Source: Aliikangiella marina (GTDB taxonomy: Bacteria > Pseudomonadota > Gammaproteobacteria > Enterobacterales > Kangiellaceae). From it: 64,000 bases of DNA. Numbering within the stretch: position 1 is the stretch's first letter; each line of letters opens with the position of its first letter. The notes below the pieces were generated by a model. That model was given only the letters and a program-made list of their open reading frames with translations. It was not told the DNA's origin and ran no database searches. The stretch spans positions 248,001 to 312,000 of the forward strand of contig NZ_VIKR01000003.1 in the NCBI RefSeq assembly GCF_007004765.1, read 5' to 3'. The translations under genes and the position numbers were made by a program. Shown piece after piece: positions 55,576 to 63,719 of the stretch.

Positions 55576-55919
55576 GCCGAGTAATCCTTTCAACCACAGA
55601 ATTTATTTATGGCAAAGTCATTGTCAAACACTTAGGGCTAGTTCGAGGTACGAGTATCCGAACCCGCCATATCGGCCATGACATAATGGCTCGATTACGC
55701 GGCTTGGTTGGTGGCGAAATCCATGAATATACCAAACTGCTTGCCGAATCGCGCGAACAAGTCTTAGATCGAATCATGCAAGATGCGAGAGAGCTGGGAG
55801 GAAATGCCATTGTCGGGCTTCAATTTTCAACATCACAAATTGCTCATGGTGCAGCTGAGTTGATGGTTTATGGTACGGCTGTATTTGTTGAAGATGCGCA
55901 GGACCTCACCGAAGATTAA
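55572..55919 (+). CDS. YbjQ-family protein (UPF0145)
   Basis: The 115-residue protein fits the YbjQ family: VKHLGLVRGTSIRTRHIGHD, a Gly-Gly turn (LVGGEIHEYTKLLAESREQ) and the core ARELGGNAIVGLQFSTSQI. These proteins form ring-like pentamers and have been suggested to bind metals; their role is unsettled. It starts inside the end of the anti-sigma gene, so its amount should follow the sigma/anti-sigma pair. Its function in that system is not known. Confidence 0.88.
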   Translation: MSRVILSTTEFIYGKVIVKHLGLVRGTSIRTRHIGHDIMARLRGLVGGEIHEYTKLLAESREQVLDRIMQDARELGGNAIVGLQFSTSQIAHGAAELMVYGTAVFVEDAQDLTED

Positions 55920-55947
55920 CCGCTCAAATAAAGCGCATTTTTTAATG

Positions 55948-55973
55948 GCCGCCTAGCTCAAAGCGGCTTTTCT
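55948..55973 (+). terminator. Rho-independent terminator of the sigma/anti-sigma/YbjQ operon
   Basis: GCCGC and GCGGC pair around a ten-base loop, followed by TTTTCT, 30 bases past the ybjQ-like stop. Confidence 0.65.
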
Positions 55974-56204
55974 CAACTAACCCATTTTTAAAGTCTTAGC
56001 GAACCTTTGCCGTTTTTCCCTGATAAGTCATTCGATGTTGTGCTGGTGAACCAATCAGCAATAGCACTCTCTTTTTGCTCTTTAAATCCCATAAGCGGGT
56101 GCTTCTAACAAGATAACTTCATCCTAATGCTACTTAAATCGCTTGGCCGACAAACACTTTAACCCGTTCTCCGATCCTGCCCAACATTGCTCTTGTTAAA
56201 CGGG

Positions 56205-56243
56205 TGTCATAAACCGGTGTCATAAACTAGCGTCATAAACCAG
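56205..56243 (+). repeat. Three 13-bp tandem repeats upstream of the PhoX gene
   Basis: TGTCATAAACCGG, TGTCATAAACTAG and CGTCATAAACCAG follow directly on one another and end four bases before the first possible start of the PhoX gene at 56248. Confidence 0.8.
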
Positions 56244-56247
56244 CAGT

Positions 56248-58209
56248 ATGATGATAGTTACTCTGTATTTGACGCCGGAGTCTCAATTCAGTAAAAAGGC
56301 GCTAGTTTTGAGTGAGTCTCGCGTTAATCCATATTTTATTAAGATGTTTTTGAAAGACAAAGAACAACCATTTAGCAGTATTTTAGCAACACGGCTATCA
56401 CGACGAGGTTTTGTTAAGGGCTTGGGTATTGCTGCCGGTGCTGGTTTAACCGTTGGCTGTGCAACACTGACGAGTAAAGAGCAAGCAGCCTTTAAATTCA
56501 AGGAAGTTCCCCATGGACTGGATGAGTTTGTTACCTTGCCGCCAGGTTATGACTACCAGGTCGTTATGCGCTGGGGAGATCCTTTATTCAGCGAAGCAGC
56601 AGCATTTGAGCCATTAGCGCAGACTGGTGAAAAACAGCTTAAGCAATTTGGATTCAATAATGATTATATTGGGTTCTTACCTTTATCCAATGAGCAGCGA
56701 CAGTCAACTCATGGACTTTTAGTCGTCAATCATGAACATACCAAAGCCAAGCTGATGCACCCCGGCGCAACCAACGACTGCGACCTTACACTGGAGCAAA
56801 CGAAAGTCGATATCGCTGCACATGGCGTGAGTGTATTAGAAGTTCGTAAAGATGCAGAAACGTGGCAAGTAGTAAAAAACTCGCGTTTTAATCGTAGAAT
56901 TACGCCTGAAACACCGATGCGAATGACTGGACCTGCGGCCGGTAGTAAGCGGCTAATTTCTAAAAGCTCTGAAAACGGCGTGGATTCTCGAGGGACCTGT
57001 GCTAACTGTGCTGGTGGAATTACACCCTGGGGAACCGTGCTGACGGCAGAAGAAAATGTCGACCAGTTTTTTACGGGAGATATCGAACAGCTTGCAGAGA
57101 AGCGAAATTACCAGCGAATGATATTTTCTGGAGAGCCAGAAAAGTCATGGTCGCGCCACTTTGAGCGTTGGGATCTCAATAAGAATCCTAATGAGGGCAA
57201 TCACATGGGGTGGATTGTCGAAATCGATCCATTTGATCCAAACTCAGTCCCAAAGAAAAGAACCGCGCTGGGGCGCTTTAAGCATGAGGCGTGTAACCTC
57301 TTTATCAATCGAGATGGTCGAGTTGTGGCTTACATGGGAGATGACGAAAAATTTGAATATGTTTATCGCTTTGTTAGTAAGCGTCGTTTTCGTAATCAAA
57401 GTGATAGCGAGTCTGCCACATTCAATGCAAATTTATTGGAAGAGGGAACCTTATCTGCAGCGAAATTTGATGACGCTGGGCGTTTAACTTGGTTACCATT
57501 AGTTTTTGGCGAGGATGGCTTAGGCCCAGAAAACGACTTTCACAGCCAAGCCGATGTGGTTATTGAAGCGCGAAGAGCTGCTGATATTGTCGGGGCTACG
57601 CCAATGGATAGACCCGAAGATATTGAAGTTAATCCGGTTAGTCATAAAGTTTATGTTATGTTAACCAAGAACAAGTCGCGCAAGACCGACCAACTTGATG
57701 GCGCAAACCCAAGAGCGTTAAATCGAGGCGGGCAAATTGTTGAGTTAACTGCGCCTGGTGGTGATCACACCGCCGATATCTTTGAATGGGACATGCTCCT
57801 CTTGTGTGGCGATCCGAATACTTGTGTCACTAACTACCACAGTGAAACGACACCCAATGGTTGGCTCTCTTGCCCTGACAATTGCACTTTTGATAACCAA
57901 GGGAATTTGTGGGCGGCGACTGACGGTGCAGAGGACTTTGGTGTCGCCGACGGTTTGTGGGCAATCCAAACTGAAGGAGAAAAACGCGGTTATGCCCGGC
58001 GTTTTTTAAGAGTACCAATTGGCGCAGAGTTGTGTGGACCTTATTTTACTCCAGACAACAAAACGCTGTTTTGCGCAGTTCAACACCCTGGCGGAGATGG
58101 TAGCTTCGATAAGCCTGATACGCGCTGGCCTGATTTTGACGTTACATTGCCTCCGCGGCCTGCTGTGATTGCAATCTACAAAAAAGACGGTGGTGTTATT
58201 GGAAGCTAA
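56248..58209 (+). CDS. PhoX-family (DUF839) protein with Tat signal
   Basis: The 653-residue protein carries a twin-arginine signal (SRRGFVKGLGIAAGAGLTVG at about 50-70) and the PhoX core: RGTCANCAGGITPWGTVLTA, NEGNHMGWIVEIDPFDP, GRFKHEACNLFI, DRPEDIEVNP and the Cys-rich DNCTFDNQGNLWAATDG. Characterised PhoX enzymes are calcium- and iron-dependent alkaline phosphatases that release phosphate from organic esters in the periplasm. The 30-odd residues before MFLKDKEQPFSSILATRLSR are unusual; a start at 56344 would match family N-termini better, but neither has a ribosome-binding site. The 3' end overlaps the next gene. Confidence 0.88.
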   Translation: MMIVTLYLTPESQFSKKALVLSESRVNPYFIKMFLKDKEQPFSSILATRLSRRGFVKGLGIAAGAGLTVGCATLTSKEQAAFKFKEVPHGLDEFVTLPPGYDYQVVMRWGDPLFSEAAAFEPLAQTGEKQLKQFGFNNDYIGFLPLSNEQRQSTHGLLVVNHEHTKAKLMHPGATNDCDLTLEQTKVDIAAHGVSVLEVRKDAETWQVVKNSRFNRRITPETPMRMTGPAAGSKRLISKSSENGVDSRGTCANCAGGITPWGTVLTAEENVDQFFTGDIEQLAEKRNYQRMIFSGEPEKSWSRHFERWDLNKNPNEGNHMGWIVEIDPFDPNSVPKKRTALGRFKHEACNLFINRDGRVVAYMGDDEKFEYVYRFVSKRRFRNQSDSESATFNANLLEEGTLSAAKFDDAGRLTWLPLVFGEDGLGPENDFHSQADVVIEARRAADIVGATPMDRPEDIEVNPVSHKVYVMLTKNKSRKTDQLDGANPRALNRGGQIVELTAPGGDHTADIFEWDMLLLCGDPNTCVTNYHSETTPNGWLSCPDNCTFDNQGNLWAATDGAEDFGVADGLWAIQTEGEKRGYARRFLRVPIGAELCGPYFTPDNKTLFCAVQHPGGDGSFDKPDTRWPDFDVTLPPRPAVIAIYKKDGGVIGS

Positions 58210-58888
58210 ACCGAACAATGCAAGCGAAACGCTAATCGATTTAAGTCACGAAATCGAAGAAGGGTTAGTGACTTACAAAGGCCTTCCCGCACCAATTATT
58301 TGCGATTATTTAAGTCGTGAAGCTTCGAAAAGTCATTATGAGGACGGCACTACCTTTCAAATTGGCAAGATTGAAATGGTCGTGAATACAGGTACCTATA
58401 TCGACGCACCTTTTCATCGTTTTGCCGATAAGAAGGATATTGCTGAGCTTTCACTGAGACAAGTTGCTGCCATTCCGGGCATCAAAGTAACCGTGCCAGA
58501 GGACCAACGAGCTATTGACGCGAAAATTTTTAAGGGACTCGACCTAAGCGGAAAGGCTGTATTGGTGCAAACTAACTGGAGCCGTCACTGGAAAACCGAT
58601 CAGTATTTTGAAGGCCATCCGTTTTTAACAGAAGACGCGGCTGATTATCTCCGGTCACAAAACGTGCAGTTAGTTGGCATCGATTCACTTAATATTGATG
58701 ATACTGCAACGGGCGCTAGACCCGTGCATACGATCTTGCTGAGTGCTGATATTTTAATTGTTGAGCATATGTGTAATCTTGATCAGATACCCGAGGCCAA
58801 TTTTGAGTTTTATGCCGTGCCCGTGAAAATGAAGGGCACTGGGAGTTTCCCGGTTCGAGCCTTTGGAAAACTTCTCAAAAGAGATTAA
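58199..58888 (+). CDS. Cyclase-family protein (kynurenine formamidase-like), TTG start
   Basis: The protein has about 229 residues from a TTG at 58199, which has GGTGG five bases upstream and overlaps the PhoX gene by 11 bases. A TTG at 58169 is also possible but overlaps by 41. LIDLSHEIEEGLVTYKGLPA and NTGTYIDAPFHRFADKKDI identify the cyclase / KynB family. The metal motif HxGTHxDxPxH reads NTGTYIDAPFH, with Asn and Tyr in place of two His, so its metal site or substrate may differ. LVGIDSLNIDD is conserved. It could be a second formamidase or an unrelated amidohydrolase. Confidence 0.8.
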   Translation: MEAKPNNASETLIDLSHEIEEGLVTYKGLPAPIICDYLSREASKSHYEDGTTFQIGKIEMVVNTGTYIDAPFHRFADKKDIAELSLRQVAAIPGIKVTVPEDQRAIDAKIFKGLDLSGKAVLVQTNWSRHWKTDQYFEGHPFLTEDAADYLRSQNVQLVGIDSLNIDDTATGARPVHTILLSADILIVEHMCNLDQIPEANFEFYAVPVKMKGTGSFPVRAFGKLLKRD

Positions 58889-59543
58889 TAACCTCGGCTA
58901 TCTATCTTGATCGTTATACGTCGAATCAAAAATATCAGACGTCAAGCGATAAGCCTTCTAGTTCCTGCTGTAATCAAGTAGCACTTATCACATACCGCCA
59001 GATTCTGGCACTCCATTAATAGCCCTGTCGAAATTTACGATTTTAAAGCAATGTTTAATCGGTTCGGGTCGCATCTGGGAAGGTGTTTTCGAATTTTAAA
59101 AATGTGCCAGGCTATTTTTATGTTTTTCACCTGATTTAGACTTTGAGATATCTCAACCAAGAAGCATTATTAATCATAATGCACTGCGACATACGCTGTC
59201 TCTTTTTTGTACTCTCCGAAAATCTTATCGTTAACCCAATATTGCTTGCTTTATTAAGAGCTTATATTTTTATTGATATAAATTAACAAGTTATAAGAAA
59301 TTAAAGCCGGTTAAGTAAGACTTTATGTTGATTATCGCTAACCTCTACTGACACCAAATTTAAGCTTTTTTTAGGGAATATTCACAATTTAACCAAATGG
59401 TCAAGATTGTCTGGCAGTATCTCCCCCGATTGCGCCTCCAGCCTATTTAAAACTATAAAAAACGGACATTCGGAAAGTCGTAATCGTTTTTGGGAGACAT
59501 AAATTAACCATAGGAAAACTATAGAACAAAGGAATAGTAATCT
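58889..59543. other. 655-base non-coding region before the nuclease gene
   Basis: No gene is supported here. The right half is AT-rich. A 61-codon Cys/Leu-rich minus-strand frame at 59382-59567 overlaps the nuclease start and has no protein character. I see no terminator for the cyclase gene, no RNA fold I can name, and no clear promoter. Confidence 0.45.
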
Positions 59544-62500
59544 ATGCAACATACAACAGCTAAACACACCATACTTAAGCGATTAGTTTGCTTGAGTGTC
59601 GGTTTTGGCATTTTTACTGCCAATGCAGACGCACCGGCCGGGTACTACGATTCCGCCAATACGCAAAGTGCCATTGAACTGAGAAATTCTTTGCACGAAA
59701 TCATTGATGATCATACTCGATATCCCTATACCTCTTCGTCCACTGATACGTGGGATATCCTGGAAAGTGCGGACGAAAATCCTGATGATCCAAGCAGCGT
59801 CATCACGCTTTATCGCAATGCCAGTTATGTAAAGTTTGGTGGCGGAGTAGGCGCATACAACCGTGAGCACTCTTGGCCAAAATCTTACGGCTTCCCAGAT
59901 GATAATAGTGATAACTATCCATACACGGATGCCCACCACCTATTTATCGCTGACGCAGGTTATAACTCAACTCGCAGTAACAAGCCATTTGCTGACTGTG
60001 ATGTTGGTTGTACGGAAGTTAATACTGACGCGAACAATGGTCGTGGTGGTCTTGGTGGCGATGACTCAAACTACACCGATGGCCAGTTTAGCGAAGGTAG
60101 TTGGGAAACTTGGAACGGCCGTAAAGGTGATGTCGCGCGTGCCATCATGTATATGGCAATTCGTTACGAAGGTGGCACTCACGGCGTCACGGGTTCAATG
60201 GAGCCAGATTTAATCTTGACTGACAATCGTGTTTTGATTGATTCGTCGAGAACTGGCTCTAATAACTCAGTTGGTTACATGGGGCTAAAAAGCACCTTAA
60301 TCGCTTGGCACAAAGCCGATCCAGTTGATGATATTGAGCGTCGTCGAAACGATATTGTGTTTGGTTTCCAAGGTAATCGAAATCCATTTATCGATCGTCC
60401 AGAGTTTGTCTCTTGTGTATTTGAAAATATTTGTGATGGTACACCTGACACCGACGCGCCTGTTGCACCGACAAACTTAAGTGCGACTGGTTCGGTCGGT
60501 TCAATCAGCGTAAATTGGGATAGCAATACAGAAGCAGACTTAGCGGGTTACAACCTATATCGCAGTGAGACGCCAGCGGGCCCTTACACAAAATTGAACG
60601 CGTCTCTATTGTCGAGTATTTCGTTTGAAGATAACACTGTAACGCCATTAGTGACTTACTACTATGTTGTGACGGCAGTTGATACGTCACTGAATGAATC
60701 ACCAGTTAGTAATGAAGGTTTTGCATCAGCGGAAGAACCAGTAGTCGTTGACTTAGATGTTTGGATTAATGAACTCCATTATGACAACGCTAGTACCGAT
60801 GTTGGCGAGTTTGTTGAAGTTGCGGGTGTTGCAGGAGCAGATCTAACCGGTTGGTCAATTGAGCTATACAATGGTAATGGTGGCGCGCTTTATAATACCG
60901 TCAGTTTGTCTGGTGTTATTGCAGACGAGCAAGGCGGTTTCGGCGCTATCGATGTTGCGATTTCCGGGATCCAAAACGGTGGTCCAGATGGTCTTGCACT
61001 AATTGATAGCACCGGTAGTGTTGTTCAGTTCTTAAGCTATGAAGGGAGCTTTGATGCGGTTGATGGGTCGGCTGCAGGATTAACTTCTACAGATATCGGT
61101 GTCAGCGAAACAAGCTCAACACCGGCGGGTGATTCATTACAGCTGGTCGGTCAAGGGTCAACTTATGGTGACTTTACTTGGCAAGCACCAGCCAATGCCT
61201 CTCCTGGTTTAATTAATTCAGGTCAAACGTTTACTGGCGGTCCTGGTAACTTAGCGCCGATTGCTGCTTTTGTCGCGACATGTGATCTGCTTAATTGTGA
61301 CTTTGATGCCAGCTCTAGCGTTGATAATGATGGCACCATCGTTGACTATGCATGGGATTTTGGCGATAGCAATATCGGTAATGGCGTAAACGTTTCAAAC
61401 GCTTATCCAGCGTCTGGCAGTTACACTGTTTCGCTAACAGTGACTGATGATGCTGGTGAGTCAACAACGATCACTGAAATCGTAAACGTTGATGACGGTA
61501 TCGTTCCACCACTTGCGTTTGACGCATGGATTAATGAGTTCCACTACGATAATGCCAGTACTGATGTGGGTGAGTTTATCGAAATTGCTGGTCCTGCAGG
61601 CGCTGATTTAGCTGGCTGGTCATTAGTGCTCTATAACGGCAGAAATGGTGCGCAATATAACACCGTCGATTTGTCAGGTGTATTTGCTGATGAAGGTACC
61701 GGGTTTGGAAGCATTAGCTTCGCGATCGCAGGTATTCAAAACGGATCACCCGATGGTTTTGCTTTAGTTGATAGTAATGGCACAGTGGCTCAGTTCTTGA
61801 GTTATGAAGGCAGCTTTGTCGCCATCGATGGTGTTGCAAGTGGCATGACTTCTGAAGACGTTGGCGTATCTGAAGCGAGTTCTACACCAATCGGACAGTC
61901 ACTCCAATTAATTGGTACTGGAATGACATATACCGACTTCACTTGGCAAGGTGCAAGTGATGAGTCGCCTGGCTTAATCAACGTCGGTCAAACTATTGTC
62001 GTACCGAATGTTGCGCCAGTTGCGAGCTTCACTTTCGAATGTACTGACTTATTCTGTAACTTTGACGCGACAACCAGTAGCGACAGTGATGGAAGTATCG
62101 TTCAGTATGATTGGGACTTTGGAGAAGGAAATGTCGCTAATGGTGTAGTGACTTCTTATGAGTATCTGATGGCAGGTACTTATGATGTAACGTTAACTGT
62201 GACAGATGATGACGGTGAGACTAATAGCGTTGTCCTATCAGTTGAAGTCACTGAGCCTGTTGAGCAATCGTTCTTCGAAAACACTGAAGTCACGCCAATC
62301 CCGGATCGACGACGTATCAAAAGTAAAATCTATGTTGATAGAACCGGACCTGCGGGTACTGTTGAAGTAGCGGTCAATATTACGCACACTTATCGCGGCG
62401 ATTTGGTCATCAAACTTCGTGATCCAAGCGGTCGTTTACATCGATTGAAAAGAAAGAATCGACGTGACAGTGCTGACGATGTGATTGAAACCTACACGGT

Positions 62501-62600
62501 TGATGTCGCTTGTGGTGCAGCCGGTCAATGGAAGTTGATTGTTATTGATAAATTCCGTAAAGATACGGGACAACTTAATAGCTGGTCACTACAGTTCTAA
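59544..62600 (+). CDS. Extracellular endonuclease I-type nuclease with FN3, lamin-tail, PKD and P domains
   Basis: The 1018-residue protein has a signal peptide (cleavage near ANADA-PAG). The nuclease domain (about 33-295) has the endonuclease I motif YNREHSWPKSYG and YTDAHHLFIADAGYNSTRSN. It is followed by fibronectin type III (about 304-396), lamin-tail-like 1 (405-563), PKD 1 (570-650), lamin-tail-like 2 (658-818), PKD 2 (822-903) and a proprotein-convertase P domain (910-1018; HTYRGDLVIKLRDPSGR). The lamin-tail/PKD pair is an internal duplication. Such enzymes degrade extracellular DNA for nutrients or biofilm release. AAAGGAATAG stands 8-12 bases before the ATG. Confidence 0.93.
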   Translation: MQHTTAKHTILKRLVCLSVGFGIFTANADAPAGYYDSANTQSAIELRNSLHEIIDDHTRYPYTSSSTDTWDILESADENPDDPSSVITLYRNASYVKFGGGVGAYNREHSWPKSYGFPDDNSDNYPYTDAHHLFIADAGYNSTRSNKPFADCDVGCTEVNTDANNGRGGLGGDDSNYTDGQFSEGSWETWNGRKGDVARAIMYMAIRYEGGTHGVTGSMEPDLILTDNRVLIDSSRTGSNNSVGYMGLKSTLIAWHKADPVDDIERRRNDIVFGFQGNRNPFIDRPEFVSCVFENICDGTPDTDAPVAPTNLSATGSVGSISVNWDSNTEADLAGYNLYRSETPAGPYTKLNASLLSSISFEDNTVTPLVTYYYVVTAVDTSLNESPVSNEGFASAEEPVVVDLDVWINELHYDNASTDVGEFVEVAGVAGADLTGWSIELYNGNGGALYNTVSLSGVIADEQGGFGAIDVAISGIQNGGPDGLALIDSTGSVVQFLSYEGSFDAVDGSAAGLTSTDIGVSETSSTPAGDSLQLVGQGSTYGDFTWQAPANASPGLINSGQTFTGGPGNLAPIAAFVATCDLLNCDFDASSSVDNDGTIVDYAWDFGDSNIGNGVNVSNAYPASGSYTVSLTVTDDAGESTTITEIVNVDDGIVPPLAFDAWINEFHYDNASTDVGEFIEIAGPAGADLAGWSLVLYNGRNGAQYNTVDLSGVFADEGTGFGSISFAIAGIQNGSPDGFALVDSNGTVAQFLSYEGSFVAIDGVASGMTSEDVGVSEASSTPIGQSLQLIGTGMTYTDFTWQGASDESPGLINVGQTIVVPNVAPVASFTFECTDLFCNFDATTSSDSDGSIVQYDWDFGEGNVANGVVTSYEYLMAGTYDVTLTVTDDDGETNSVVLSVEVTEPVEQSFFENTEVTPIPDRRRIKSKIYVDRTGPAGTVEVAVNITHTYRGDLVIKLRDPSGRLHRLKRKNRRDSADDVIETYTVDVACGAAGQWKLIVIDKFRKDTGQLNSWSLQF
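60756..62255 (+). repeat. Internal duplication of a lamin-tail plus PKD module in the nuclease gene
   Basis: Two blocks of about 740 bases (60756-61496 and 61515-62255) encode similar modules. Both share NELHYDNASTDVGEF / NEFHYDNASTDVGEF, FLSYEGSF, SLQLVG / SLQLIG, SPGLIN, and YAWDFGDSN / YDWDFGEGN. Protein identity is high in the lamin-tail part and lower in PKD. Confidence 0.85.
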
Positions 62601-62626
62601 CTTAACATTCGTTAATGACAATCCGG

Positions 62627-62658
62627 AGACCCGACAACAGGTGTTGTCGGGTCTTTTT
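62627..62658 (+). terminator. Rho-independent terminator of the nuclease gene
   Basis: ACCCGACAACA and TGTTGTCGGGT form an 11-bp stem with a two-base GG loop (extended by AG/CT), followed by TTTTTG. Confidence 0.92.
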
Positions 62659-62675
62659 GTTTTAGCTTTTCTTTT

Positions 62676-62710
62676 TTCAACTCAACTCAACTCAACTCAA
62701 CTCAACTCAG
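62676..62710 (+). repeat. CTCAA pentanucleotide tandem repeat
   Basis: About six and a half copies of CTCAA stand in a row, the last one changed to CTCAG, 18 bases after the nuclease terminator. It lies outside any gene. Confidence 0.9.
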
Positions 62711-62946
62711 GTCAATTCTCATTGTTTTATTTCCGGATAACTTTTTTAGAGTAGCTTTTTAAAAGATCTTTTTAAAAGAGCTTTTTTAGACAGGCACCTA
62801 TTAGCATATCTCCTACATGGTAAATAGTTTTATTCTTGATATGTCAATAAAAGTTAAGTTTTTGCGACTGTATATTTAACTTCTTCGTCATTGAGTTAAC
62901 AGGACAGGTTTTGTTTCAATATGAATAGCAGGGGCGAGAATTTAAG

Positions 62947-63639
62947 ATGAAGTTTATGACGATATTAATCGTTTTATTTTCTGGTGTAGGTGTTGTTAGT
63001 GCTGCAGACTCAGAACTTGAAATTGTCGTGACTGGATCGCGAATTACAGATTATGATGTAATGCCAGCAGTAACGATTACAAAGAGCGCTGATTTCTTAG
63101 TTCAAGAAATAACGTTAGTGAACGATAGCCGATCCCCCAAGCTCCGTAAAAGTGAAATTATGAGTTCCATCAATAATTTGGTCGCGAGCGCTAAAAAATT
63201 GAATGGCATAGAAATATCTTATGGAGAGGGCTTTCTATCGCCTGTGAACCTTAATGATGATTCAATACAACTTATTCAGTCGAGAAATAGAGTCGACACC
63301 AATTATGTGGAATTATTTGTTAAAGTTGCATTTGATAAAACTCGATCGGCTAAGGAACAAATTGCTGGTTTGCGAAATTTTATTTCGAAAGCAAAGCTCG
63401 TTAGCCGAACAGAAATTGAAGTACAAGGTGATATTGGACTAACGGTTGTATCTCCTGAACAGTATCGGTATGACATACTTAAAAAAATAAATACTGAAAA
63501 TTTGAAGGTGAAAGGCTTGGTAGGCGGGAACTGTGAGATAAGTATTAGCGGGCTGGAAAACCGAGTGATGTGGGAGAGGACGGATATTTCAGCGCTGACT
63601 CTTTATATACCTTATGAAACTGATTTAAAATGTGGATGA
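62947..63639 (+). CDS. Exported protein of unknown function with TGSRI motif
   Basis: The 230-residue protein has a signal peptide (MKFMTILIVLFSGVGVVSAA) followed by ELEIVVTGSRITDYD. That motif is usual at the start of the plug of TonB-dependent receptors, yet no barrel follows. The rest (AVTITKSADFLVQEITLVND, ISYGEGFLSPVNL, SPEQYRYDILKKI) looks like a compact periplasmic alpha/beta domain, somewhat like SIMPL proteins. I do not know its function. GGGGCGAGAA lies upstream of the ATG. It stands alone after the nuclease gene. Confidence 0.75.
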   Translation: MKFMTILIVLFSGVGVVSAADSELEIVVTGSRITDYDVMPAVTITKSADFLVQEITLVNDSRSPKLRKSEIMSSINNLVASAKKLNGIEISYGEGFLSPVNLNDDSIQLIQSRNRVDTNYVELFVKVAFDKTRSAKEQIAGLRNFISKAKLVSRTEIEVQGDIGLTVVSPEQYRYDILKKINTENLKVKGLVGGNCEISISGLENRVMWERTDISALTLYIPYETDLKCG

Positions 63640-63719
63640 ATAATCTAATTTTATTTGGCTTCTGATCTGGCTGATAGGTTTCAATATTGAATCGAAAATG
63701 ACAAAAAAATTCTTGGTTG

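Larger units (their letters stand above)
55920..56247. other. 328-base gap with terminator and 13-bp tandem repeats
   Basis: It contains the terminator of the sigma operon (55948-55973), then sequence without an open frame, then three 13-bp tandem repeats (56205-56243) directly before the next gene. No clear promoter or ribosome-binding site for phoX was found. Confidence 0.45.
62601..62946. other. 346-base gap with terminator and CTCAA repeats
   Basis: It holds the nuclease terminator (62627-62658), a pentanucleotide repeat (62676-62710) and repeated TTTTTAAAAGA segments around 62755-62790. No gene is supported. Confidence 0.5.

Noticed and set aside
59382-59567. 61-codon minus-strand frame before the nuclease gene
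   Set aside because: It overlaps the nuclease start and signal peptide region and has an odd Cys/Leu-rich composition.
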